DNA of 64,000 nt. Origin: Marisa cornuarietis (lineage: Eukaryota; Mollusca; Gastropoda; Architaenioglossa; Ampullariidae). Positions 1 through 12,906 of the stretch are shown piece by piece (the first letter of the stretch is position 1; every line of letters starts with the position of its first letter). A program made the position numbers and the translations under genes. The notes beneath the pieces were generated by a model that worked only from the letters and a program-made list of their open reading frames with translations, searched no databases and had not been told where the DNA came from. The stretch spans positions 876,001-940,000 of the forward strand of contig SMMW01000612.1 of assembly GCA_004794655.1 (NCBI GenBank), given 5' to 3'.

Positions 1-262
1 AAAGCAGTAGTAATCACTGAAGGCAGTTGTGGCCTGTTTGTGCAACCCAGCAGATGGTTGCATGTCATAAACAGGCTCCGACTGCACGAATAAGTACTGA
101 TGTGAGCACGTAGAAGTGCAGTTTTGGCCAAATGAGCAAGGTGGATGACTGCAGGTTTGACACCGTTTAGCATCTGTTTATGGACAATCAACCCAGACCT
201 ACTCAACAGCCTCTCAGCTCGTCGACGCTCCGCATTAGGTCTCCGCAGCTCACCGCAAATCC
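1..262 (-). mobile_element. CR1/L2-like LINE fragment, linker between endonuclease and reverse transcriptase
   Basis: Read on the minus strand, this stretch encodes a decayed linker segment typical of CR1/L2-like non-LTR retrotransposons: a basic RRAER-type run, then SGLIVHKQ-like, then a block resembling 'LLGCTNRPQLPSVI'. It is the continuation of the endonuclease segment at 537-1105, and the SINE at 262-536 sits between the two. Stops and frame changes show it is dead. It runs off the left edge of the window, so the reverse-transcriptase part may lie outside. The family assignment comes from remembered protein patterns and is tentative. Confidence 0.55.
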
Positions 263-536
263 TGGTAAGGTAAAGGTCATCCCATAACCTTTTTCAGGTC
301 GTTGGGGAGTGAACTGTTAGAGACCTCACTTTTCTCGAGGCCAGCTTTTATATGAGGGTGGTGCCAATCTCCTCTCCCTCGCTGCCTTACCTTCCCCAAC
401 CCTCTATGGAGTCAGGTACCCATTCCCGTCAGCTGGGTCGACTGGGGGAAGTTTGCTGCGCTTATCGGGAATTGAACCAGCGCGCTCTCGGTTCGGACGC
501 CAGCGCTCTAACCACTCGGCTATCCGCTTCCCCTGG
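262..536 (-). mobile_element. tRNA-derived SINE, copy 1
   Basis: On the minus strand the element starts near 535 with a Ser/Leu-type tRNA-like head. It has an A-box-like core (AGCCGAGTGGTTAGAGCG) and a B box (GGTTCAATTCC), followed by a unique body that ends in a GGGATGACCTTTACC-like tail. The same roughly 270-bp sequence, similar end to end, occurs on the plus strand at 12635-12906, which defines the unit. Short proteins that can be translated here are by-products of the tRNA-like head and body. The copy lies inside a LINE. Confidence 0.85.
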
Positions 537-1105
537 GGTACCATCGAGGGTTTGTTTGGGCAAACTTGGGTACACACAGCAGGAGCATGGGCTTCCAGCA
601 CGGAGTGGAGAACCTCCGTAAGCCTGTCAGCAGAGGTCAATGGGAAGACGGCTAATTCGGTTCCCAAGTCATCACAAAACATAGACATATCCATGTCACG
701 AAGACGGCGCAGAGTGTGAAACAATGGTTCAGTTCTGGGAGACTGGCTGACAATAATGATGTAAAGCGAGCACATTTGAGACAGTAACCATGCGTATGGC
801 ATAATCAACAGTCAAGTACACTACCCAATCCAACAGATTTTTTTTCGTGAGTGGGCTTAGTGACTGACTGGGTGAACGGGAAGACATTGAGCAGGTCAGT
901 GATCCTTTTGGTATACATATGCTTTTTTTCGTCAAAATGGACATTAAAGTCACCTACGACCACGAGTATGCCACTTAGCGTGTTGCAGTGGTCAAGTAGA
1001 TCGTGAAAGTCTGACAGAAATATGTTGTCAGTCAATTTTTTTTGTAGTGTTAGGTGGTGGTCTATATAAACAAATAAGATGAATTTCTCTTCTGGCAATA
1101 AGAAT
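537..1105 (-). mobile_element. CR1/L2-like LINE fragment, endonuclease domain
   Basis: The minus strand encodes the C-terminal half of an apurinic-type (exonuclease/endonuclease/phosphatase) domain. It contains the block VVVGDFNVHFD (near 970-940), then QSVTKPTH, LDWVVY and an SDHY-like block degraded to LHHY. A linker follows with RRLRDMD, DDLGTEL and LEAHAPAV, the usual run-up to the reverse transcriptase in CR1/L2-like elements. At least one frame change occurs near 800-850. The 5' end is truncated at about 1105. This is a dead remnant that the SINE at 262-536 entered later. Confidence 0.75.
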
Positions 1106-4059
1106 AAATAAGAAATACTCTAACAGACGATGAAGAAAACATTTTAAGATTCAGGTGAATGCTAGTTTCAGGAACAAAAAAAACAATGTTGATAACAAAA
1201 AAGCTAAGGCAGAGAGATGGACCACATGGCGAACATGCATCATGGAAGTATGAGACAAATTGCAGCAGGCTGGCTTTAGTCTACAGCCCAGTCAACAAGA
1301 AAAAAATACAACTAAAATTTCTTTTTAATTTTTTTATTTAATTATCTATAATTTTACAAAATATTTTCATCCTGGTTTTGTATTTGTTTGTATACATTTT
1401 GTATCTATTTGTAAATCTGCTGGTAAGGTCTTGCAACTCTCTGTTACTGTCTGCTATCAGATCAACGTCGTTGGTAAAGCGTAGGCTGCAATTCTGCCTT
1501 CCACCGATAGAAATGAAAGAACGATAACCCTGGAGGTAGAGTTGTCACGCGTTAGGTGCGTTCGGAAAAAGATGTTGGTAAAAGTGGAGCCGTGTTGGAA
1601 AATAAACTGGTAGAAAACTAGTAGTAATTTAACTGGCATTAGAGTTTATATTTCCATATTACAGTATATATATATATATATATAATTTTATTAGTTACAT
1701 TTATTCTTTACATTCATATTTCAGACGAAACCGACAGTTTCATGAGAGTATTTTAGACTACATAGGGTATTTTTAAAATAAGTTTCATTGCCACTGAATT
1801 TTTACTGGCCGATTTTCTGTCGCGTAAGTATGTTTTCTAATCAGGTTTTCTGATGGTGAGAACCAGTCGAGTGGAAGCAGATATACGCATAACAAGAGGT
1901 AGAGCGATTTCTGTTAGTGTACTCTAAGTTTTAGGCTTTGTTGTCATTGATAAAATGTACTTTGAGAATGGCACAGAAGCTTGCAAAATGTCATCGCTGA
2001 CAGCGCATCTGACTAGAAAAAAACATATATTTTCCACTCAGTCTGTTTTAACCAAATTTAAACAAATAACATTACTTTACCTAAATAAATTATGTTGTAG
2101 TTCCCGTTGTTTCAAGTAAAGTTAAATTGCCTACATATGACCTGGACAGAAAAAGCAGCTGAAAAAATGCACTAGCTCTGGTACACTAGAAAGGAAACCG
2201 AACACAAGTATTGTTAGGAGCGGTCAACAGCTGTACACCGGTTTTCGGCAGGCTGTTTTCTTTTGTTTGTCAGTCTAAACTTCGACAGAAAGAAACCAAA
2301 CTTTGTGATTTTTACGAACAGTAAGATATGAATCACAAAGACAGCAGTGATGTAGGACATTCTAGTCACTCTCGGTGACTTTAAAGTCAAGATCGGCAAT
2401 AGTAATGGTCAGGGACGTAAGTAAAAATTGGTCCTAGATAGAACCGACGATATCGGATTATGGCACAGAGTTGATACAAGGCCGCCGACCCACTAAAACA
2501 ATACATATAAATTTATCGCCACAGGGACTCCAGGACGGAAACGTGACACACTATGTGTGATTTTTCCCATAATTATACAAACTTTATCCTCTGTGAAGAT
2601 GTTTGCAGCATCACCAAGGAAAAAACAAGATGATGCAGAGGAGCCAACATAGAGCCCATAGCCTTGTCTTAAACAGCTTAATGTTGAAGTCAAAGGTAGA
2701 GTGCCATTTATATAATCCATGAAGTCACTTTAATTTGGAAAAGATGCGAGCTCTAGGGTTGCGGAAATTTTAAAGACCAAAGTTAGATGTGGATTTTCCG
2801 ACTTAAACATGGTGGACTGTGATTTAGATATTCATGAAAATATCAAGGGTTCTAGGAAGACAAGGAAAGAAAAGAAACAACCTTGGGTTGTAAATGGCAA
2901 TCTAGATGTTTGTGACCAAAAACGGTATTGAAGACAGAAAATGAAATCCCGAATATGTTTTAAAGTAAAACCTGGTGAAATACTACTTTACAAGAATGGA
3001 AGATGAAAACAGCTAAATAAAAAGAATCAATAGCGAAACTTTCAAAACAAACTGCACTGCAAGTTTGAAATAAAAATACGCAATGAGAAGAACAAAGCCA
3101 AAGTAAACAACGCAGAGATACAAACGAACTGAATACAGCTCGACCATGTCAGCAGCTGTATGTACTTGGGATCCTACCTGTCCAAAAATAGCAACTCTAC
3201 CTCTGAATAACGAACACAATAACAACAGCAATATTGAGAGGACATGATTTGCTGTAGCAGTACCATGAGGATTTCTATCAGTTACTAGGTTGTGCAAGTT
3301 CTGTATGGATACGAGACGTGGACTGTTCTTGTTTGTACTGAGAGGAGAAACAAGTCGTTTATATCGTTGCTTTATGAGGCTACTATGAATTTTCTACAGG
3401 TAACACAAAATAAGTGGCCTTAAAACTCGTTCTTGATGAAGCGGCAAATCCCCGCGACTGAAATGTTGTTTGGTATGTTTGAATATTTATATCTATCAAC
3501 CTACAATAAATACAACCATATGTGATACATTATTTTAAAGAGTATTTTTAAAACACTTTCTTGGTGTGAATTTTACGAAATATAGGTTTTGTTTTCTTGT
3601 ATTAAAATCAAACACAGTTCTGCCCTGTTGGGTCACTAGAATTTTCTTCTGAAGCAAATCACTGAGGAATGGGGCAGCCATAATAAATCTGTAACGTCTT
3701 TTTCAACGGTTATTAGAAATGTCGAAGTTATTTTGAAAGTAACAGGTGCAGATAGATACAAGGAAGTGTGTGTTTTATTCTTTACTCTTATCTACCCAGC
3801 CTCTCCTTAGTTCATGTAAGCTTATAACTGCTTTAATGTGTCAGAGATTTTATTCTATAACCTCGATTTTTTTCGTAAAAATGTATCTATCCTAATAGTA
3901 GGGTTATCTTTCAACAACGTATTGTGATGAAACTCATCAGATTGCATCTATACGTTTATTATGGGTTCTCCACTACGTACTGCAATGAGTACTAATATAA
4001 ATAACTATAGAAAAATTACTGTACCTTGTATGATAGCTGAATTAAGAAAGACTAACGTT
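1106..4059. other. Intergenic, no supported gene
   Basis: AT-rich spacer. It holds a short (AT)n run at about 1666-1684. The few open frames (60-97 codons) lack recognisable domains, and I treat them as chance. No RNA gene or receptor remnant was recognised. Confidence 0.6.
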
Positions 4060-5160
4060 TTATGCAGATAGGATCCTATTTATGTAGATTACTTCATTAC
4101 ACTGGCAACATGGCTTTGACCAGACCGACACTTGCTTTGTGATATGGTTGATAATGTTGTGAAAGTGCAGCCTGAACCTGGAGGAACGACGATAGTAGAT
4201 GATGCAGTGAATGGAGCTGTTGATCTGCGGCAGGAGACGAACTACGACGCTGACAGTGAGGAAGAGGTCCAAGTAGCGGGGAGTATTGATGTCGCTGCTC
4301 CACACAAGCAGACACATTTCCCGCACTACGAAAGGCAGGGTGGTGATGATGTACACCGAGGCTGCCACCACCAACATGACTGTCAGCTTCTTCTGCGGAA
4401 TCGAACTCCCACCACCCCCGGTACTTCTCTCTTTTCGCCACCTCAAAGCTGTTTTCAGTTTGAGTACAGTCAAACATGTTGCTACTGAGACGATACTAAA
4501 AACAGTAACAGGTATTGCAAACCCGAGGACAGTGTTTAGAAATATTTTAACAAACGTTTCATTATTGTTATAGAAGCTCGTGTTGTAGAAAACTCTTGTC
4601 TTCGTACCGTATTTTATAGTTATGCCACCATAATAGGACATGGGCATTGTAACATAGCAAATCTGGGGAAGAACAAAAAATATTATGAGAAACGTACCCA
4701 TAAAACGCGTCGTTATTAGTTTGGAAGCTTGAAAAGGAAAAAGTACACAAATACACCTTTCAACAGCAATTACCATGGTGATCAGAAAAGATGTAGCTCG
4801 TAAGCCGTATGAGACACCTATAATCACAATATACACGTGTGTGTAGAACTTTTTAAAGACGGCTGCCGAAGTCCACTCGAGAAAAAAACTGAGAGGATTT
4901 CCTACTAAAGTGCCAACAAGGTAGGCGCCATCTACAAAGGAAAAGGAGAAGAGGCAAAGGCTAGTTCGATCTTGAAGACCCTGATTCCAGAATACGAGGC
5001 AGTTCATTACATTGGCCAGGACACCCACAAGACACACGGAGGTCGTGATACCCGCATGAAAGATGATCTCTAAGAGATAGCGAGTCTCACTGCTGACTAG
5101 ACTCTGCTGTCTTCTCACATCTATCATGGCGGTCGCAGTAACATTAGGATAAAAATTCAT
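4060..5160 (-). CDS. Rhodopsin-like GPCR R1 (divergent member of the array)
   Basis: Predicted seven-transmembrane receptor of 366 residues in one exon. Approximate membrane segments are TM1 31-58, TM2 65-92, TM3 107-134, TM4 152-176, TM5 204-234, TM6 258-285 and TM7 297-322. Class A anchor residues visible are N50 (1.50), D77 (2.50), P217 (5.50), P276 (TM6) and Y322 (7.53). The DRY position reads ERC (134-136). The NPxxY position reads H318-C319-I-I-Y322. There is no cysteine at the top of TM3 or in extracellular loop 2. N-glycosylation sites occur at N6, N193 and N200. It lacks the Ser/Thr loop of R2-R5 and the GGNQ loop of R6-R7, having a GGGGSS stretch in loop 3 instead, so it is the outgroup of the array. 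Likely a plasma-membrane receptor for a peptide or chemical cue; ligand unknown. Confidence 0.9.
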   Translation of the reverse strand: MNFYPNVTATAMIDVRRQQSLVSSETRYLLEIIFHAGITTSVCLVGVLANVMNCLVFWNQGLQDRTSLCLFSFSFVDGAYLVGTLVGNPLSFFLEWTSAAVFKKFYTHVYIVIIGVSYGLRATSFLITMVIAVERCICVLFPFQASKLITTRFMGTFLIIFFVLPQICYVTMPMSYYGGITIKYGTKTRVFYNTSFYNNNETFVKIFLNTVLGFAIPVTVFSIVSVATCLTVLKLKTALRWRKERSTGGGGSSIPQKKLTVMLVVAASVYIITTLPFVVREMCLLVWSSDINTPRYLDLFLTVSVVVRLLPQINSSIHCIIYYRRSSRFRLHFHNIINHITKQVSVWSKPCCQCNEVIYINRILSA

Positions 5161-5464
5161 TATGTATCTTCTAAATATTTAAATAAATTTCACATCTTGC
5201 TTAGGAAAAATTCTCACGAGTATTTCAGACTCCGCACTTCATTATTAAAACATGTTTTATGGTTTTTTTAAAACTAATAATGTGCCTGCACTGACAGTCG
5301 TTGAGAATAGTCTGAATTCGTTATTCACGCAGTAAACTGAAGTACTTATAGACACACGTAGATACAATATATCATGATGGACAAAAAGTAAAAAAAAGAA
5401 GCGCGTTTGTTAGTGTGTTAGCATATGCGCTACCATGTACGCCAGCGAGAGCGACTGCGTTAGT

Positions 5465-5486
5465 GAGTGAGAGAGAGAAAGAGAGA

Positions 5487-5541
<55 letters not shown>
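5465..5541. repeat. (GA)n/(GT)n microsatellite
   Basis: A GA-rich run passes directly into a nearly pure GT run of about 50 bp. It lies about 0.3 kb upstream of the R1 start codon. Confidence 0.95.
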
Positions 5542-5545
<4 letters not shown>

Positions 5546-5909
5546 ACATTAGCCTTCTCTAAACGTATGCATAAAATTGTCAATGTCGTTCAAATAATGT
5601 TTAGGGAAATTAACTTGTAATTGTAGGAATATTAAAAAAAAAAACGATTTTTGTAAGAATGTTTTAAAAAATGAGGAAACTGTTTTTGTTTTTATTTTAT
5701 CGTAGTTAGTGCAATCGTTTCCATGTGTTCTAATTATTTACACAAGTTCTAATGGAAAGATAAAAAAAATCAGGTAAATTATTTGTAAATCGTTCGTTTG
5801 GGGATGTGCAAACCATTCGTAATTCTTTTTTTTCTTTTTTTCACATTTTTAATCATGCATGTTTATGTCTGAATGTGTCCCTTTTTCAATGTCTCTCGAA
5901 TTCTTGCTC

Positions 5910-5912
5910 TGT

Positions 5913-5946
<34 letters not shown>
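5910..5946. repeat. (GT)n microsatellite
   Basis: A GT run with one interruption. The 69-codon open frame across it, rich in CV repeats, is an artefact of the repeat. Confidence 0.95.
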
Positions 5947-8900
5947 CTGCATGCGTGTGTATGTGTTTGCACGTGCACGTACGTACGTGTGAGTGTTAAT
6001 TGTGTGTCCTTGTAAGTCTTCAATATTATTTTTTGCGAAGAAAGTTTTGAAAATACTACAGGAAAAAGATCAAATATCGTTTTATTTTAAATTTTACTGA
6101 TAATGTTTTTTTCTAGATGTCTTCCCAATTTAATCCGTTAAAGACTTTTTTCGTTCTACATGTGACGGATTTTGTAGCTTGTTGCATGGCTAATACAGTT
6201 AACTAATTTCAAACGGAAATATTTTTTGTAAAGTCAATGTCTGGAATAATATAATAGTAACAAGCTTTAAAGCTCTGCTTTGTTTTCGATTTTGATTATT
6301 TGTCTCTGAGAAACTCTATGTTGTTTTAGCAATTGTTTCCTCCATGCAACCGGTGAGTTACTCCGAATTTTAAGGACTAAAAGTAACGCATAAGCCAGAA
6401 ACATCCTTAACTACAAGGAAATGGGCCTTTATTCTTCCATAGCTTTGAGAGTACAGTTTTCTTACTCTCTTCTCAGAAGAAAGTACTAGAGAGACACATA
6501 AGCTTAACTATTAATGCTTAGTGGGCCGTTCTGGCTATTTTAGTAGTAAGCGACCCCATCATTGGCTCATTACATCTTTGCTGGGATGATTGTAATTTTT
6601 CCAGGATAAAACTGTCCTGTTTAATGTTACTGTCTAAAGATCACTTGTCAATAGCGCAACAACATAGTGACAAACAGGCACTGAATGAACCAATAAACAC
6701 CAGTGACTAATTACATGACATGACTATTTAAACACAAAACGAGACAGATTATAACACATCAATAGAGACTACCTGTCTTTGGTGTATACATGGTAGGTAG
6801 ATAAAGAAAGCGCAGTTTATCTTCCAATCAAGGTCAAGGGTATAATACTAGATTTCCTATTTTGTATGTGCCACAAAGTTATAAGTTCGAAATGACAGTG
6901 GGACGAAGAATTAGTCTTCTGAGTTTCTATTCATTTATTATTAGTAAAGAAGACAATGTTAACTTTTCTCCTGCTTTTTTTATTGCGAAAGCTACGCTCA
7001 TCAACATATACAACCAAATCATGGCTAGGACACGTCTTTGAGTGAAGACTCTTTCAATGCTTTTTTATTTTTAGGTTATCGTGTAATGTTTTTTGTTATA
7101 TTCGCCTTTAAGATTTCCTGAACTTCCTGCAATGGATTAATAAAGATGTTTAGTATTTGTATTTGCAAGCGGAAACTTACCCCCTTTACTATTTTAATCA
7201 CACGCTACACACTTAAAAAACAAAATAGAACTGCCCAGGTTGTTCTGTAAATAGCTCTCAACATATCACCATATGTTTCACTTCGACGGCAAAGTCCCAC
7301 TTTGTATATTTCCTTCTCAATGTGTACGTGCAGCCTGGATGGTCTTGTTTTCCATTTTCGTGCTCACCCTGTAGATAAATATATTTTCTTCGGGAGCAAT
7401 AGGTACATAGTGTAATGTCGCTGCAATAATACGTACACCGGAGAAACTGACACCGGCATTTGAGAACGAATTCAAGGTCTGACTGTTACATGCTTTAAAC
7501 GTCACCCAATAAAATAAAATATAATGATATTATAAATATATATATATATATATAATAAAATATAGAAATAATATATGAAACTTAAATATTTTTCTGTGTA
7601 AATTTTTCTCACTGCCATTATTGCCTGAGGTAGTAAACATACCAACAACAAGCAAACAGTAAGTAAAGTTGATCTGCTTTGTACATATATTTCCCGGGTG
7701 CCACACAGCGATGGCAGACTGCAACCCATTATAGTCTAATAGGTTAAATGGAGACCAACACTAAACATTGGATAGCACATCGGTGAGAGTAAACCATTAA
7801 TCCTTATAATCAAGGGACGAGTCCAGAAAGTTAAATACGTTAAATACGCGAGAACCATACTTTCCAAGCCACATCTTGCCTGACACAGTGACAGCAGTAG
7901 TTTCCAAGAAAAAGTAAGATTTGGCACAAGGATTGTGAAAGTTTTTATATCAGACAGACAAAAATTAATGTTTTCTGAAAAAAAAGTAATGTAAGAACCT
8001 TAAGGCAAAAAGGAAAACCAACTCAAGTTTGAACAGCACCTAAATGTTTACCCCTTTTAAAATTATGGCAGAGTATATATGCTCAGCATTTTTTAAACAC
8101 TCTACAACTGTTAAAGCCATGTAGAAACGTATGTTTGTTACAACAAGAAATGCCAAGATTTTGTGAAAACTAACAATCTCTGACAAGAAACATAACTATT
8201 TTTATCGTATTTAAAAAAGAAAATCTAATACCAGCAAAAAGAGCATTTATTTAACTTTTACTATTATACTTTGTCCGGAATATTTTAAACGGGTCTTCTT
8301 AAGTTTAAAGTTTTGTTAAAGGTAGAATATTGAGTCAGAAGAAGCCAAAATTAGTTAGAATTTTCCGGTAAATTTAGATATATGTAAATCAAATGCTTAT
8401 AATAATTACGTGTAATGTAAATCACATTCATTATATGATTATTAGCGAGAAAAAAAGAAAGTTTGACATTATTATGAGTACGTATCTCTACGCATATTGT
8501 CTAAAGAGTAAAGACTGGTTGCATTAATCACTCTAAATGAGAAAAATTACATACATTTTAAAGACTGACAATTGTCAATAAGATCCCTAACATACAAACA
8601 TCTAAGAATGTCATCTAGTCAAGTTTGTAGCGTTCAGTGTCTACAGACCACCCCACTATCAGCCGCTTTTACCAAAAATATTTTGCAAAAGAATAGGATT
8701 TAATGAGTAACAAAGATAATCCTTCTCTCACCTATACGATGACATACGCAGTTAAAAAAATGAATAACAGATAAGTAGCTGCCCAAAATTGCGTTTAAGT
8801 TAGTTATTTCTATGGCGTAACCTGTTCATTAAAAATTGAGTTCTTTGATTTGGGAGCTACAAGTTGATACTCAAACTGCCAGGGTGCAGCCTAGATTGGT

Positions 8901-10697
8901 TTCCCTTCAAATAGCTAAACATTTAGTTATCGTGTTGATTAAGAAAAAAAGTCGTTCAGTAGTTACAATCATTCTAACATACCATATCTTTTACGAAGAA
9001 ATCAAAAAGAATTGTTTTATTTCTGAATATGTCCGGCGTAACAATGTAGATTTTTCATTTAACTAATTCTAGTTACTAACAGCAGACATGGAAAATCGTT
9101 TTAAGCTTGTAAAATGTAAAATGTCTTGCTAAGTTATAATCTTTTGTTGTTAATTTGGCATCTGATTCCACAAGAAACCTTTCTGAATTGTCAGTCAAGG
9201 ATAAAATTCATTGTAAAAAAAGTAGATTTTTAATAAGTACTTGAGTTTCAATGCTTGAGCCGTGTCATTTTGTCCTTCTTAACGAAGCTAAACTAAAAAC
9301 CATGTGTTTGTATATATATATATATATACTTCCCTACATTTTTTGTTTACAAACTCATGATTAGTTTTTTTATAATCGTGTTTTATGACACTTTACAGTT
9401 TCTAAGGCGATCATGAGTCATTAACTTCTTTAAAATTTCTTTTCAATGGTGGGTACATTTTGTTCTATTAATCACAAATTGGGTAAAGATTTTTATAAGC
9501 ATGTTAAGGTGCATTTTTTCTCAAGCGAAAAATCTGTTTACCTTAGATCTGCATATTAAAAAGTATTACAAACATATCGGCTATGCAAACATATATGCAA
9601 CACGAAAAATATGTTACAGCAACAATAGATAAACATTTGAACAAAATTATTTATATCTAAATATTCACTGCACAAACATATTTGTATTACCTTAGTAAGG
9701 TATAAAACAGTATTTATCAAGTCACAAAACAAGAAACCTATTTCAATTTTGTCATTAAAACCGTTTCCAAATGTAAACAATGTAATTTCTGTTTTTGCTC
9801 AAACATCATTTACATTTGCAAAAAATAAGACATTAGTCAACAGGAGGTTATGTTAAATATCTCAGGCTCTCATATTAAAAACAAATGAGAATCCTTTGAC
9901 TTTTTAAGTTATCTAACTGTTTATATTTGTCACGACACCGCGAAGTGTATCAGTCTCTCAAATCTTTCAACACATATACGGAGCCTGACAAATAGTGTTC
10001 TTTCATACAAATTAAAATAAAAGAATGATTTGTCTAACGAATCTTTCTGCTTTACTAATTATAAATAAAAAGGAATAAAACAAGAAAAATACCCAAATGA
10101 AAAAAGTCAGTTAAAAACCGACTCTTACATCTACCTTTGAATCCTTCCTTTATGAATATCTAAAACAATACCTACTCACCTAATCGATCTATATACTCCT
10201 AAACTCACTACTCAAACGCCCTACTCAACAAATTCTTCTTTTAATTCCTACCCTACCTGTCTTTCCGTCCTAACCCTCTTTCTTCTCCCTTCTGACTAAC
10301 TTCTCCTCGCGCTCTCCCTCACGTCATTTCCTGTATTTTTACATCACCCATACACGTCTTCCGAACAACTGACGTCATTCACGCTCTTTCGCTCTTCCAC
10401 ATTAACCCTTATAAAATTTAATCTTTCTCAAACGATACAGTCAATAGCCAATATCAATGATACCTGACAATATTTACATCATGAAATTATTTATAAAATT
10501 GTGCACTAAACTTCCTAATTAGTGATTATCGCTTAAACATGCATGTAAATAGCCTTCAGTGCGGTTGCTTGGATATAAAAGCATGTTTGTGCGTTATTTA
10601 GGTAGCTGGAGCGGATTAGGTTTTGCACAAACATTCGCAGTTTTCTCTCTCTTTCTTATCCGCCCATTTATCTGCTAACAATACCTTGAGTATCCTC

Positions 10698-10745
<48 letters not shown>

Positions 10746-12634
10746 CCCGCACGCATACACGCTCACACACGAACGCACGCATACACAAATGCAATCATAA
10801 AAAACATTTTATGCATATTTCCTTATTGCAGACCTAATGTTACACAAGATTATTTGCATTGGACATTTATCGACGGTATATTATTACTTGTGAACATTTA
10901 TTAACACTTGAACATCCTCAATCATTCACACATGTTTTTCATTTTTTTCTATATTGACATTCAGCGATATTATACGATTATTCACAGCATTCTCGCTGAC
11001 TTAACATTTACGCACTTTTATTTTTAGTAGATTAACATTTTGTCAATTTTCCGTACAGAAGCATTATTTAAATTTATTTTGTATTCTCTCTTATGCGTTC
11101 GACGTAAACTGACATTTTTCGGCTGGAAGAGGCCAAAGACTTTTAGTTATTAGTTATTAGTTATTAACACGTGCTGCCGTTTCAGTTTTCGTACTTTAAA
11201 GAAGTCTCTACTCATTCGGCTATGCGAGATTTTTACTCTGTATCAATTTGTTACCAGAGTGGATAAAGAGCGAATATTTATATGTTTTAAATCTTGAAAT
11301 GTAAACGATCAGCACTTACGTACGTCCTCCTGTACTTGTACTGATGGAAACACATCGACATTATTATCCCTGTCATGGCCTCAGCATTCAATATAAGTTT
11401 ATAAGCTAAAAAAAAATAACAAAGAGAATACATAAAAAACATTTGAAATGACAACCAATAACATATATGGTAAGTACCGGTAGAATATGGTAAACGTAGA
11501 TTGATTTGTGCTAATAATTCGTCATATAAAAACTAAACTGACAGGACTCGTTGTCAGCGTCTAACCAGGATGTTGGTGCGATCAAGAAATGTGATTGTGC
11601 CAGAGAAGAAGCCGGCGATACCAGTTAGACTCCAGTGGCAGAGTTCTTGGTCGAACATTTCCTTTCAAAGATTGGTTTGAATGAACATTAAGACCCGATT
11701 TCATCGCCCCGGTAACAAGTACATAAAACTGCATATATTCATAGCTTACACGCATACAAATTATTAATTTTATGTCTCTTAGTCATTCATGGGGTTATTA
11801 TTTTTTTGTCTCAGTTTATGAGGTACAAGGTCAGGAAGACTACAAGAGACAAACCTTGCGATCGATGTAGCTTGCCAACACTAACATCTTGGGGTAAAGC
11901 TTAAAAGCATTCGAGCATGTTTTACAGGGCCAGAATAAGGAAAAGCAAACACGCCGTCGTGCTTGCCTTGAAAAGGTTTAAGAATAAGCAGGAAGTAATT
12001 AAAAGAGATCACAGTTAACGACTTGCAAGACGAAGGAATGCGGTAATCCATTTCTTGGACAAATTATAGGATGCGCTGTCTCCTATGAAACAAATAGACC
12101 TTTTTTGGAAACAAATCTTTGCAATTTGCACACTTACGTATCCTCAAAAGTCAAATCTATTTGCTTACTTAGTCCTAAATACCTCATTTCCGTTTATTCG
12201 ACAATGTACACATTAAATATTACATACATGAAGCTTTTGCGAACGTCTTGTGGGGGAATGGGTAGGTTCGTAGACTTTGTAAAATTATTTACATGTTTTT
12301 TTGTGTACTTCCCTGAGTAATCTCTAGCTTTGGGTAAACAGTTTCCGGTATCAGCTTTAAAGCTTCTCTCTCTCTCTCTCTTCTTGCAAGACATCCGTCT
12401 ACAACTTCATTAACTACTAGCATGGACCTCTACAAGAAAATTCGACACAAACAACTTAATCCAAGAAGGTTAGCAAGGAAGCGGCTCTCCTGAACCAGCA
12501 CTGACATTTTGCATAGACAAAGTGGACGTCCGTCAATTGTCACCAGTTCTCCCTGTTAATTCTTCTGAACCGCATCAAACACTCATTCTCTACCATATTT
12601 TTCTGTGGTACAACCATATGCGGTCCATATAAGG
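5947..12634. other. Long AT-rich intergenic spacer, no supported gene
   Basis: No receptor remnant, transposon protein or RNA gene was recognised in this spacer between R1 and R2. It contains short (AT)n runs near 7537-7554 and 9311-9328 and the (AC)n run listed separately. A G-poor, C/T/A-rich plus strand runs from about 10130 to 10420. Open frames of 60-93 codons here have no domain signature. Confidence 0.6.
10703..10743. repeat. (AC)n microsatellite
   Basis: A pure AC run of about 41 bp, followed by a degenerate ACGC/ACAC tail to about 10790. Confidence 0.95.
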
Positions 12635-12906
12635 CGAAGCGGATGGCCGAGTGGTTAGAGCGCTGGCGTCCGAACCGAGAGCTCGCTGGTTCAATACCCG
12701 ATAAACGCAGGAAACTTCCCCCAGTCGACCCAGCTGACGGGAATGGGTACCTGACTCCAAACAGGGTTGGGGAAGGTAAGGCAGCGAGGGATAGGAGATT
12801 GGCACCACCCTCATGTAAAAGCTGGCCCCGAGAAAAGTGGGGTCTCTAACACCTCACTCCCCAACGACCTGAACAGGTTATGGGATGACCTTTACCTCTT
12901 TTTTTT
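12635..12906 (+). mobile_element. tRNA-derived SINE, copy 2
   Basis: The head starts GAAGCGGATGGCCGAGTGG, with the A box at about 12644-12654 and the B box (GGTTCAATACC) at 12688-12698. This matches a Ser/Leu-type tRNA ancestor with an internal Pol III promoter. The body continues to GGGATGACCTTTACC and ends in a T run (12899-12906) that could act as a Pol III terminator. It matches copy 1 at 262-536 over its full length with few differences, so the family appears relatively young. Confidence 0.9.

Noticed and set aside
352..621. 89-codon plus-strand frame and similar frames at 12590-12849
   Set aside because: They are translations of the SINE's tRNA-like head and body. They recur only because the SINE recurs.
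4097..4488. Open frames of 118-126 codons overlapping R1 in other frames or strands
   Set aside because: They are shadows of the receptor gene, with no membrane or domain pattern of their own. The same holds for the frames overlapping R2-R8.
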